NCBI RefSeq assembly: GCF_000765675.1 | Contig: NZ_JRPA02000008.1 | Coordinates: 1-64,000, forward strand | Direction of reading: 5' to 3' | Source: Helicobacter sp. MIT 05-5294 | GTDB taxonomy: Bacteria; Campylobacterota; Campylobacteria; Campylobacterales; Helicobacteraceae | Length of the DNA: 64,000 nucleotides | In this document: piece by piece, positions 53,955 through 62,356 of the stretch | Numbering within the stretch: the first letter of the stretch is position 1 | Layout: each line of letters opens with the position of its first letter | The notes under the pieces: model-generated | What the model saw: the letters and a program-made list of their open reading frames with translations, nothing else | The model's database searches: none | Told to the model about the DNA's origin: nothing | Position numbers and translations under genes: made by a program

Positions 53955-55190
53955 ATGAGACGCGTAGTAGTTACCGGGATAGGAATGATTAATGCACTCG
54001 GATTAAATAGAGAAGATTCTTTTAAAGCTATTGTAGATGGCAGATGTGGAGTTAAAACAATCTCCTCTTTTGATGTCTCTGAATTTCCCGTCAAAATCGC
54101 CGCAGAAATTACAGATTTTGACCCCACTTGTGTAATGGACGCAAAAGAAGTCAAAAAGGCAGATCGCTTTATCCAGCTTGGAATCAAAGCTTCCAAAGAA
54201 GCAATGGAAGATAGCGGTTTGCTTGATAGTAGCGGGAAGTTACTAGAGAGCGTCAATGCGGAGCGATTTGGTATGAGTTCTGCCGCAGGGATTGGGGGCT
54301 TAGGAAATATTGAAAAAAACTCTATTATTAATTTTGAACGCGGTCCTAAGCGTATTTCACCTTTCTTTATCCCATCGGCACTTGTAAATATGCTTGGCGG
54401 GTTTATTTCTATTGACTTCTCTCTTAAAGGTCCAAATCTAGCAAGTGTTACCGCGTGTGCGGCGGGGACACATGGAATCAGTGAGGCGGGTAAAACGATT
54501 ATGCTAAACTGCGCAGATAGAATGTTGGTTGTCGCCGCAGAAGCTGCGATTTGCGGTGTTGGAATCGGTGGATTTGCTGCAATGAAAGCATTATCCGATA
54601 GAAACGACGCTCCAGATCTCGCAAGCCGACCTTTTGATGGGGAGCGCAATGGCTTTGTTATGGGTGAGGGAGCGGCTGCATTAGTGCTTGAAGAATACGA
54701 AACTGCCAAAGCAAGAGGGGCGAAAATCTACGCAGAACTTGCAGGGTTTGGTGAGAGTGGAGACGCAAACCATATCACAACCCCAGCACCAGAGGGCGAG
54801 GGAGCTTATCGCGCGATGAAAATGGCATTGCAAATGGCGGGGATTCCGATTGATTATATCAATGCACATGGAACAAGCACGAAATATAACGATTACTACG
54901 AGACTTTAGCCCTCAAAAAAATCTTCAATGGCGCAGTTCCGCCTGTGAGTTCTACCAAAGGACAAATTGGGCATTGTTTGGGAGCTGCGGGAGGTTTGGA
55001 AGCGGTAATTTCTATTATGGCGATGCAAAAAGGAATCCTGCCACCAACGATTAACCAAATCCAAAAAGACCCAGATTGTGATTTGGATTACATTCCAAAC
55101 TACGCAAGGGAAGCAAAAGTCAATGCAATTATGAGTAACTCTTTTGGTTTTGGCGGAACTAATGGGGTTGTGATTTTTAAACGAGTGTAA
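53955..55190 (+). CDS. fabF: beta-ketoacyl-ACP synthase II
   Basis: FabF condenses malonyl-ACP with acyl-ACP to elongate fatty acids. The 411-residue thiolase-fold protein has the active-site Cys in VTACAAGTHGI (about 168-178) and the two catalytic histidines in INAHGTSTK and KGQIGHCLGAAGG. The glycine-rich end SFGFGGTNG is intact. AAGGAG precedes the ATG. It overlaps no other gene but is 3 nt from accA, so the two are cotranscribed. Confidence 0.95.
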   Translation: MRRVVVTGIGMINALGLNREDSFKAIVDGRCGVKTISSFDVSEFPVKIAAEITDFDPTCVMDAKEVKKADRFIQLGIKASKEAMEDSGLLDSSGKLLESVNAERFGMSSAAGIGGLGNIEKNSIINFERGPKRISPFFIPSALVNMLGGFISIDFSLKGPNLASVTACAAGTHGISEAGKTIMLNCADRMLVVAAEAAICGVGIGGFAAMKALSDRNDAPDLASRPFDGERNGFVMGEGAAALVLEEYETAKARGAKIYAELAGFGESGDANHITTPAPEGEGAYRAMKMALQMAGIPIDYINAHGTSTKYNDYYETLALKKIFNGAVPPVSSTKGQIGHCLGAAGGLEAVISIMAMQKGILPPTINQIQKDPDCDLDYIPNYAREAKVNAIMSNSFGFGGTNGVVIFKRV

Positions 55191-55193
55191 ATC

Positions 55194-56120
55194 GTGGCGA
55201 CTTATTTAGACTTTGAAGTAAAAATCAAAACGATTCAAGAAAACATTGCAACCGCGCAACTCAAAAACGACACCCACGCGATTGCGATTCTGCAAAAGGA
55301 TTTAGACAAAGAAGTGGCAAAAGTCTATTCCAATCTTTCGGATTATCAGAAACTTCAATTAGCGCGACACCCGGATAGACCTTATGCGATGGATTATATT
55401 TCTTTGTTGCTAAAAGAGCCATTAGAGATTCACGGAGATAGGCATTTTAGCGATGATCATGCAATTGTTTGTTTTCTTGGCAAAATTGATGGACAAAAAG
55501 TTATGGTGATTGGCGAGGAGAAAGGGCGCGGGACAAAAAACAAACTCCAAAGAAACTTCGGTATGCCAAATCCAGAAGGCTATCGCAAAGCATTGCGTGC
55601 GGCAAAAATGGCGGAAAAGTTTAGAATCCCGATTCTAATGTTTGTAGATACTCCCGGAGCTTATCCCGGAATTGGAGCGGAAGAGCGCGGACAGAGTGAG
55701 GCGATTGCCAAAAATTTACAGGAATTTAGCAAACTCAAAGTGCCGACAATCTCTATTGTGATTGGTGAGGGGGGCAGTGGTGGTGCACTTGCTATTGGTG
55801 TTGCAGATAGACTTGCGATGATGCAATATTCCGTGTTTAGCGTAATTTCTCCGGAGGGTTGCGCCGCGATTTTGTGGAATGACCCAAGCAAGATTGAAAA
55901 CGCTACACAAGCTTTAAAGATCACTCCGGAAGCTTTGAAAGAATCCAAATTAATTGATGCGATTATTCAAGAGCCGCAAATCGGTGCACATAGGGACAAA
56001 GAAAGCGCAGCACAGGCGATTAAAGATTACTTTTTAACTGCTTTGAAAGAGATTCAATCAGATTCTAATTATTTGCAGAATCGCTATAATAAATTAATGG
56101 CTTATGGAAGCTTCCAATAA
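55194..56120 (+). CDS. accA: acetyl-CoA carboxylase carboxyltransferase subunit alpha
   Basis: The alpha subunit of carboxyltransferase (308 residues) makes malonyl-CoA with AccD, supplying the elongation cycle of FabF and FabG. Typical stretches are [11 protein letters not shown], the crotonase-like [18 protein letters not shown] and the oxyanion segment [15 protein letters not shown]. The start is a GTG just after fabF; its ribosome-binding site is weak, which suggests translational coupling. Confidence 0.95.
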   Translation: MATYLDFEVKIKTIQENIATAQLKNDTHAIAILQKDLDKEVAKVYSNLSDYQKLQLARHPDRPYAMDYISLLLKEPLEIHGDRHFSDDHAIVCFLGKIDGQKVMVIGEEKGRGTKNKLQRNFGMPNPEGYRKALRAAKMAEKFRIPILMFVDTPGAYPGIGAEERGQSEAIAKNLQEFSKLKVPTISIVIGEGGSGGALAIGVADRLAMMQYSVFSVISPEGCAAILWNDPSKIENATQALKITPEALKESKLIDAIIQEPQIGAHRDKESAAQAIKDYFLTALKEIQSDSNYLQNRYNKLMAYGSFQ

Positions 56121-56166
56121 GCCTTAATTAAAGCTTTTATCAAATCTCCGCAGTTAGGTAAATCCT

Positions 56167-57396
56167 TTGCAAGATATTCCAAAAGTCGCAATCATCGGTG
56201 CAGGAGCAAGTGGAATCTTTTGCGCAATTACGCTTTTATCTTTGGGGATTCCTGTTATCTTAATAGACAAAAACAAAACTTTAGGCAAAAAACTCCTTGC
56301 CACTGGAAATGGACGCTGCAATATCCATAACCAAAATACAAGTGTAAAGCATTACCAAACTTCAAGTTTTAAGGCGAAAGAAATCCAAAGCATTTTACAA
56401 AAATTTGATTTCAAGATGTTTTGCAAGACTTGCCAAAAGCTTGGAATCGCATTGGAGATTCAAGAAGATGGCAAAGTCTATCCTCTTGCAAATGCGGCAA
56501 AATCTGTGCTGGAAGTCTTTGAAGATTTGCTTAAAACTTCCAAAGATTGCAAAATTTGTTTGGAAACTGAAATTTTGGGACTGCAAAAAAGAGATGAAAA
56601 ATTTGCACTTAAAAGCAATCGTGGCGAGATTCTGTGTTCTTTTGTCGTGTTGGCTTGTGGCAGTGAAGCGGCAGCAAAGCTAGGCGGGAGTAATAAAGGA
56701 TTGCAACTCGCTAAGAGTCTTAATTTAAAGATTGCCCCGACCTACCCTACTTTAGTGCCGCTGTGTGTGGAATCTCGGCTGATTAGTAGTTTAAGCGGTG
56801 TGAAAATCAAGGCAAAATTGACGCTAAAAAAGAGCAATCAAATCGTAGCAGAAGTGCTTGGAGATACGCTTTTTACAGATTATGGAATCTCTGGATTTGG
56901 GGTTTTAGACTTATCGGTATTTGTGGCGTTGGAGCAGGGTTTGACCATTTACTTAGATTTTTTGCCATTTTTAGAAGAAAAAACACTAGAAAACCAACTT
57001 GCAAGTCTTATCAAAGCTTATCCGAACCGGAATCTTGCCACTTTGTTAAGCGGGTTTTTGCACCCTAAAATCGCCAAAGCTTTTACACAAAACAACACTT
57101 GGAATCTCGCAAACACAAAGCAGTTGAAGCAATTTGTGTTTGGGCTAAAAAATTTTGAATTAAAAAACCCTATTCCACGAGGCTTTGAAAGCGCGGAAGT
57201 AAGCGGTGGAGGCGTGAGAAGCGAGGAAATCAATCCTAACACAATGGAATCTAGAAAGCATAAAAACCTTTATATCATCGGTGAAATGTTGGATATTGTA
57301 GGGGAGCGCGGGGGCTATAATCTTGCGTTTGCGTGGGCGAGCGCGTGGGTGTGTGTGCAAGGGATTGATTCTGCGCTTCATCAAAACAAGTTGTAG
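56167..57396 (+). CDS. HI0933/BaiN-like FAD-dependent oxidoreductase
   Basis: A 409-residue flavoprotein of the HI0933 family (BaiN, YhiN). The dinucleotide-binding motif is IIGAGASGIF (about 9-18), followed by KKLLATGNGRCNIHN (about 42-56), the family hallmark, and a C-terminal VSGGGVRSEEINPNTMES and GERGGYNLAFAWAS region. Cellular substrates of these proteins are mostly unknown. The start is a TTG with only a weak AGG upstream, so translation may be low or the start may lie slightly elsewhere. It is 46 nt from accA. Confidence 0.85.
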   Translation: MQDIPKVAIIGAGASGIFCAITLLSLGIPVILIDKNKTLGKKLLATGNGRCNIHNQNTSVKHYQTSSFKAKEIQSILQKFDFKMFCKTCQKLGIALEIQEDGKVYPLANAAKSVLEVFEDLLKTSKDCKICLETEILGLQKRDEKFALKSNRGEILCSFVVLACGSEAAAKLGGSNKGLQLAKSLNLKIAPTYPTLVPLCVESRLISSLSGVKIKAKLTLKKSNQIVAEVLGDTLFTDYGISGFGVLDLSVFVALEQGLTIYLDFLPFLEEKTLENQLASLIKAYPNRNLATLLSGFLHPKIAKAFTQNNTWNLANTKQLKQFVFGLKNFELKNPIPRGFESAEVSGGGVRSEEINPNTMESRKHKNLYIIGEMLDIVGERGGYNLAFAWASAWVCVQGIDSALHQNKL

Positions 57397-57632
57397 GTTT
57401 TTGCAAGAAATTGTTAAGATTTTGCCTTTTGTTGTTGTGAGAGAGTGTGGCAGTTCGCGATTCTACTATTGCGTCATTGCGAGAGTTTTGTAAAAACTCG
57501 TGGCAATCTATACCAAGGAACTTAAGTAAATAGACAATGGAATCTTTAAAGCGAGATTTTGGATTGCTTTGTTGCTACGCTTCGCGCGATGATAATTCAG
57601 TCAATAAACTTGGAATTCTTGGAGTTTTAAAG

Positions 57633-57638
57633 TATAAT
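57633..57638 (+). promoter_or_regulatory. -10 element of peptide copy 3 promoter
   Basis: A perfect TATAAT with the same context as copy 2 (GGAGTTTTAAAG before it). Transcription would begin near 57645. From here through AAAAGGA, about 60 nt, it is identical to copy 2. The leader stem GCAGGGTG/CACCCTGC lies at 57642-57649 and 57666-57673. Confidence 0.65.
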
Positions 57639-57641
57639 GTT

Positions 57642-57727
57642 GCAGGGTGATTGCCACAGGTCTAGCACCCTGCGGCAAAATCTATGCCCTAAAAGGACAT
57701 ATGATGAGAGTCGTAAAATTCATCATA
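57642..57727 (-). ncRNA. predicted antisense antitoxin RNA, copy 3
   Basis: The minus-strand promoter is TTGACA (57762..57757), a 17-nt spacer and TATAAT (57739..57734). The RNA would start near 57727 and cover the divergent start region, ribosome-binding site and leader to the hairpin at 57642. Its 5' part differs from the copy 2 RNA exactly where it would pair with the toxin start, so it should recognise only its own mRNA. Confidence 0.62.
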
Positions 57728-57772
57728 GCGGTGATTATACTACTTTGTATAATCGTTGTCAAGGCTTATTAA
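57701..57772 (+). CDS. Ibs-like small hydrophobic toxin peptide, copy 3 (variant)
   Basis: A 23-residue peptide beginning MMRVVKFIIAV and ending in the same CIIVVKAY tail as copies 1 and 2. AAGGA lies just before the double ATG, which is shifted by one codon relative to copy 2. The N-terminal codons and start region differ at about 14 of 36 bases, while the antisense promoter bases are unchanged. MMR followed by a hydrophobic run is even closer to the remembered Ibs peptides. It is the predicted toxin of a third, separately recognised type I pair. Confidence 0.75.
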   Translation: MMRVVKFIIAVIILLCIIVVKAY

Positions 57773-58041
57773 GCCTTAGCCCTGCTTTGACGGGGCTATG
57801 ATGAATTTGTCCTGTGGATTCTACTTTTGTTATATAAATTTCCATTGATTGTTTTAATGTTTTAATGTTGTGGATTAGGGATTTGCATAGTGCGGGTGAA
57901 ATTTGTTTCACAAATTGCACACCACGAAAATTTTTCAAATTTTCTTGCAATGATGAAGTAGTGTTTAAGATTATAGATTGTCGCGTTCGTTTCACTCACT
58001 CGCAATGACGATAAGGTGGGATTCTGTAATGAAGAAGTGGT

Positions 58042-58092
58042 GGAATCCCAAAAGGGATTCCAAGATAAGCTAGAATATTTAGATTCTAGCTT
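58042..58092 (-). terminator. twin hairpins downstream of porin gene
   Basis: Two perfect stems lie close together: GGAATCCC/GGGATTCC (58042-58061) and AAGCTAGAAT/ATTCTAGCTT (58067-58092). Neither has a U tract on the minus strand, but their place 34 nt after the porin stop suggests 3'-end formation or mRNA stabilisation. Confidence 0.5.
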
Positions 58093-58125
58093 TTGCAGGA
58101 TAAGACCCGCTGTCGGCTTAAGAGA

Positions 58126-59598
58126 CTAGAAGCTGTATTTTACTTCTACCCTTGCTCTTGTGCGAGTTTCATCGTCGTATAGTGCTGGTTGTCCTGCTAC
58201 ATTTCTAAGACTGTCTGGCTTATCAGTTGTTAGATACGCATAGTAGCCAGAGATTGTAAGCTGTTTGTTGTGTTTCCAGCTAACTTTTGGAGTGATTTCC
58301 ATGAAGTCAATTGTATCATTTTTCACACCCCGGATTCCCCAATCAATCTCATTTTCACCCCAAACAAAATCAAGCCCTACTCTTAGTCTGCTATCTACCA
58401 TAGTATAGCCTACTGCTCCATAGAATACACTGATTTCTTGTTCAGTTCCGAAGCCATGCACACCACGATCAAGTAATGCAGAAGAGCTAATGCCTGTTGC
58501 GTCATTTTGCCACCAGATTGCTCCAGCTACAGTATTTGTAAAGAAGTTACCATCATCATTTAGTGTAACTGCTGTGCCATCTTGGAAGTTTGTAACATAA
58601 CCGAGTTTAATATCCAATGGGAAATCATACTCTTGAGCGAAGTTTGCACCTACATTAAATATAAACAAATCGTTTGCTTCAGAAATGTCAGCATGTCTTG
58701 CTGATGCTACTCCATGCAATGTAGCCAAAACAGAATCATTATCATTGTTTAATTTAGCAATTGCATATTTGATTCCTGCATTAAATGTTGCGTTGTTCCA
58801 GCTAAGGTCAAGCACACCGAGAGCATCTACTGCATCTTGGATATAGAATCCCCAAAGTTGCGCACCAAAAGTTCCATAATCAGTATCAAAGTTATAGATG
58901 CCTGCTAAAGCATAGAGAGGTTTATCTACAGAACCACCATCATTGCTACCTGAAGTGTAACCTCTAAGTAAAGCAACATCATCAATACTCCAGCTATCAA
59001 ATGCACCTGCTGCAAAGGTTGCATTTTCTAAGTCGCTATTAAGAACTAAGATACCTGTTCCTCTATCATCATCTCCAGCATTTGTTACAGGAGTTGCCAA
59101 TCTTTGCTTACCGATAATCACAGTTGTCGCTGTGGAATCTGGAGTAATCACTGCATTAAATGTGCTTACACCAAAGCTTCCGTCTTTACCTGAACCTAGA
59201 CCTGAACCTAGACCACCGACTGGCAATGTCGCTGGTTGGTATCCTGCGCCTCCTGGTTGAATCCAAGGAGTGTAATTAGGATTTGGAATATTTGTTCCAT
59301 TCCCATGATTTACATTTTGTGATTCGTTGTTGTAAAGAATCCCAAAGTTAAATGCTACATTATCAGCCACAGGAGCTTTGAAGTCTGCTACGGCTTTCCA
59401 ACGGTGTGTTGCGTTGCTTCCATTAACAGAATTTTTGTTAAATCCGTTATTCTCATATCTATCATCATTATAGCGATAGCGTAGATAACCACTTACATCA
59501 ATGCCTTTGATTGCATCTTCAAGAGGTTGAGCAAAAGATGCAGTAGATAATGCACCTAAAGCAACACTTGCTGCTAAACTTAGTTTTAGAAATTTCAT
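58126..59598 (-). CDS. major outer membrane porin (MOMP family)
   Basis: A 490-residue porin of the Campylobacter MOMP family, an outer-membrane trimer that passes small solutes and is often the most abundant surface protein. The signal peptide ends near ASFAQ (residue 23), and the mature start PLEDAIKGIDVSGYLRYRYND is typical. The barrel ends in a KYSF aromatic terminus. A GLGSGLGSG repeat in loop sequence near residue 131 comes from a short tandem DNA repeat. AAGGAG lies 6 nt before the ATG. Expression is likely set by the homopolymer-spaced promoter at 59736-59766. Confidence 0.92.
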   Translation of the reverse strand: MKFLKLSLAASVALGALSTASFAQPLEDAIKGIDVSGYLRYRYNDDRYENNGFNKNSVNGSNATHRWKAVADFKAPVADNVAFNFGILYNNESQNVNHGNGTNIPNPNYTPWIQPGGAGYQPATLPVGGLGSGLGSGKDGSFGVSTFNAVITPDSTATTVIIGKQRLATPVTNAGDDDRGTGILVLNSDLENATFAAGAFDSWSIDDVALLRGYTSGSNDGGSVDKPLYALAGIYNFDTDYGTFGAQLWGFYIQDAVDALGVLDLSWNNATFNAGIKYAIAKLNNDNDSVLATLHGVASARHADISEANDLFIFNVGANFAQEYDFPLDIKLGYVTNFQDGTAVTLNDDGNFFTNTVAGAIWWQNDATGISSSALLDRGVHGFGTEQEISVFYGAVGYTMVDSRLRVGLDFVWGENEIDWGIRGVKNDTIDFMEITPKVSWKHNKQLTISGYYAYLTTDKPDSLRNVAGQPALYDDETRTRARVEVKYSF

Positions 59599-59735
59599 TT
59601 TAATCTCCTTTTTTCGTTAAAATTTCGAAATTACAACTGAATTGCTTAGACTTAAGGGAACTTAAGCCCCCTTAAATCCATCAATCAAGTAAGATCTAGC
59701 CTTGGAATATTCTAACCTAACAAAGCTAGAATGAG

Positions 59736-59766
59736 ATTTTAGCAAATTGGGGGGGGGGGGTGTCAA
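59736..59766 (-). promoter_or_regulatory. porin promoter with 12-C spacer (phase-variable)
   Basis: On the minus strand TTGACA (59766..59761) is directly followed by twelve C (59760..59749), then AATTTGC and TAAAAT (59741..59736); with the preceding TG this is an extended -10. The spacer is 19 nt; losing two C would give the optimal 17. Transcription would begin near 59729, leaving a leader of about 130 nt containing a TTAAGGG/CCCTTAA hairpin. A second, less well placed -10-like TAGAAT lies at 59714..59709. The rest of the 440-base gap to 60038 holds only a repeat fragment near 59970. Confidence 0.75.
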
Positions 59767-60038
59767 GTTATTTTTTAAGAAATTTTTTAGTTTTCTTGCG
59801 TTTTTGGAGTGTTTTGTTTGGGATTTTGGGTAGGATTTAGATTTTTGATTTAAATTTTAATCGCCTTGTTTGTGGTGTTTTGTTGGATTGGTTGGAAAGT
59901 TTTTGGAATGGAGAGATGAGAAATAAAAAAATGTGTAAAAATGAAAAGAAAAGGTGGGGAAAAGGTGGGGAAAATGCAATGGAATCTTTAAGGTGGGATT
60001 CTGTAATGGTGCAGCGAGGGAATTTCCCAAAGCCAATA

Positions 60039-62210
60039 TTATACTTTAGAAACATAATTGCTAAAGATTTCGCGCACCAAACCGCCAAAATTAATTTTAA
60101 GCCGAATTTCCTTGCCGCTTTGATTAACTTCTAGCACCCTACCCGCGCCAAAAATCTTGTGCATCACACAATCGCCTTTGTGGAATCCGCCCCCATTGAC
60201 GCCATTTTTAGTAGATACAGCAAAGACGCAATCCCCTTGCGCAACGCTTTTGGCGCGGTTAAACCCGCCAATTCGCTGACTTGCCCCGCTTTCAGACAAA
60301 AAGATAGAAGGGCGCAAAAACGCGCGATTCCCCCTATAAAATCTTGAATCCACATAGCTTAGATAAAGCTCTTTTTTCGCCCTTGTAAATGCCACATAAG
60401 CCAACCGCCTTTCTTCTTCTAGGCTACTGTCTTCTCGCACCATAGGGAAAAACCCCTCTTCTAGCCCGATAATAAAGACATATTCAAACTCTAATCCCTT
60501 ACTAGAATGCACACTCATACACGACACGCCCTCTATTCCTTTGCTTTCCTTGCGCATTTCCTCGTCTTCTTGGTCGCTTCTTAGTGCTAGTTCGTTGAGA
60601 AATTCCTCCAATTCACTTAAGGGATTCTGCTTGACAAACTCACGATAAACCCCATAAAATTCTTGTATATTGCTGACGCGGTCAATCTCTTCATTTGTAT
60701 TTCCTAATGCCTCACAAAGCCCGATTTTGCTTTCAAATTCATCTAAGAAATTTAAGCTAGATTCCTGCAAGTCTTTTTGCAGACTTTTTAGAGTTTCAAA
60801 AAAATCTTGCAAAGTCTTGTAAGCCTTTGGGCTGATTGCTTGACGCACTTGGGATTCCAAACTTTGCCCTTGTGCGCCTTTTTGGGATTCTGCATTTGAT
60901 TCAAATAGCCTAAAAATGCTCGTGTTGTGTTGTTGCGCCAAATGGGTTAATTTCTCTATCGTGGTTTTTCCGATTCCGCGTTTAGGCTTATTGATAATGC
61001 GCAACAAAGAAAAATCATCGTCCAAATTTACCAACACACGGAAATAACTCAACACATCTTTAATCTCGCTCCGCTCATAAAACCGAATCGCGCCCACCAA
61101 AACATAAGGAATCTTCTCGCGATTAAACCCCTCTTCTAGTGAGCGTGAAAGCGCATTAAGCCGAAAAAGAATTGCGATTTCTCTAGGAGCTACTCCGCGC
61201 CCTAATAATTCTTTGATAGTTTTGGCAACCTTGCGCACCTCTTCTTGCTCGTCATTAGAGCGCAAAACCTCTATGGGCTTACCCTTGCCCAAAGTGGTTT
61301 TTAGCTCCTTGCCTAAACGCTCTTTGTTGTTGGCAATGAGTTGATTTGCCGCGTGTAGAATCGCTTGTGTGGAGCGGTAATTGTTTTCTAGTTTAATTGT
61401 TTTTGCGCCTTTAAATTGCTTTGCAAACTGCAAGATGTTTTGAATATTTGCCCCGCGCCAACTATAAATGCTTTGGTCATCATCACCCACAACGCAAAGA
61501 TTTTGGTGCGTGGAGCAAAGCTGTTTGAGCAATAAATATTGTAAATGATTCGTATCTTGATACTCATCTACCATAATATATTGGTATTTTTCACTCATTT
61601 CCTTTGCTATTTCTGGGTTTTGTTGCAGAATCTCCAAAGGCAAAAGCAATAAATCATCAAAATCTACCATATTTTTTTGCACCAAAAATTCTTGATAAGC
61701 CGCATACACTTTGGCAATATGCTTGTAGTTTTCGTTATAGGCATTTTTAAGTGCTTCATTGGGAGAAATTTGGGAATTTTTGTAACGAGAAATCTCACTC
61801 ATCACTAATGGAAGCGGCACTAAATCGCCATTGAGCTCTTTAATGATGCGTTTGCTATCCTCGCTATCGGCTAAAATAAAATTGCTTTTGCGTCCGAGTT
61901 TGGCGATATAAAACTTCAAAAACAATAATCCAAACTTATGAAAAGTGCAAAGCAAAGGTGGATAAGAAGTAATATTTTCTATCATAGAAAGTGCGCGTTT
62001 TTGCATTTCACTTGCTGCTTTGTTGGTAAAAGTTAGCGTAAGACAATTTTGAGGTGGAATCCCCACTGCGTCAATCAAATAAGCAAGTCGCGTCGTGATT
62101 GTTTTTGTCTTGCCACTTCCAGCACCTGCGAGAATCAAAAGCGCACCATCAATGGTTTTTACCGCTTCAAGTTGTGCGGGGTTAAGTTGTGTCAAAAAAG
62201 AATCTTGCAT
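60039..62210 (-). CDS. UvrD/Rep/PcrA-type DNA helicase
   Basis: A 723-residue superfamily 1A 3'-5' helicase used in repair and replication restart. Motif I is AGAGSGKT (about 29-36), motif Ia is TFTNKAASEM, motif II is VDEYQDTN, motif III is GDDDQSIYSWRGA, motif IV/V lie in LENNYRST and SVHSSKGLEFEYVF, and motif VI is AYVAFTRAKKELYLSY. The start is the ATG at 62210, with AAGGG upstream, rather than a TTG five codons before. UvrD, PcrA and Rep are close relatives and cannot be separated safely here. Confidence 0.92.
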   Translation of the reverse strand: MQDSFLTQLNPAQLEAVKTIDGALLILAGAGSGKTKTITTRLAYLIDAVGIPPQNCLTLTFTNKAASEMQKRALSMIENITSYPPLLCTFHKFGLLFLKFYIAKLGRKSNFILADSEDSKRIIKELNGDLVPLPLVMSEISRYKNSQISPNEALKNAYNENYKHIAKVYAAYQEFLVQKNMVDFDDLLLLPLEILQQNPEIAKEMSEKYQYIMVDEYQDTNHLQYLLLKQLCSTHQNLCVVGDDDQSIYSWRGANIQNILQFAKQFKGAKTIKLENNYRSTQAILHAANQLIANNKERLGKELKTTLGKGKPIEVLRSNDEQEEVRKVAKTIKELLGRGVAPREIAILFRLNALSRSLEEGFNREKIPYVLVGAIRFYERSEIKDVLSYFRVLVNLDDDFSLLRIINKPKRGIGKTTIEKLTHLAQQHNTSIFRLFESNAESQKGAQGQSLESQVRQAISPKAYKTLQDFFETLKSLQKDLQESSLNFLDEFESKIGLCEALGNTNEEIDRVSNIQEFYGVYREFVKQNPLSELEEFLNELALRSDQEDEEMRKESKGIEGVSCMSVHSSKGLEFEYVFIIGLEEGFFPMVREDSSLEEERRLAYVAFTRAKKELYLSYVDSRFYRGNRAFLRPSIFLSESGASQRIGGFNRAKSVAQGDCVFAVSTKNGVNGGGFHKGDCVMHKIFGAGRVLEVNQSGKEIRLKINFGGLVREIFSNYVSKV

Positions 62211-62356
62211 AAAAACCCTTATCAAATCTTATAAAAAGAAATTATACCAATAAAGTAATCTTTTGTTGGCAAATGTCAAATTTTTGCAATTCTTAATCTA
62301 AATTGCTTCAATTTTCGCTAAAATACAAATTTTAATACTTTTAGAGGAAATGCCAA

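Larger units (their letters stand above)
57472..57953 (+). repeat. 482-bp direct repeat carrying peptide copy 3
   Basis: The second copy of the 21484-21963 repeat, in the same orientation 36 kb away. Both begin and end in dispersed-repeat arms. The promoter, leader and tail are conserved, but the peptide start region differs strongly. It fills most of the 729-base gap 57397-58125, whose remainder holds a further repeat arm (to about 58010) and the porin-end hairpins. Confidence 0.85.

Noticed and set aside
57759-57995. 78-codon minus-strand ORF across peptide copy 3
   Set aside because: It overlaps repeat arms and the hairpin, the frame is not kept in copy 2, and no protein family is recognisable.
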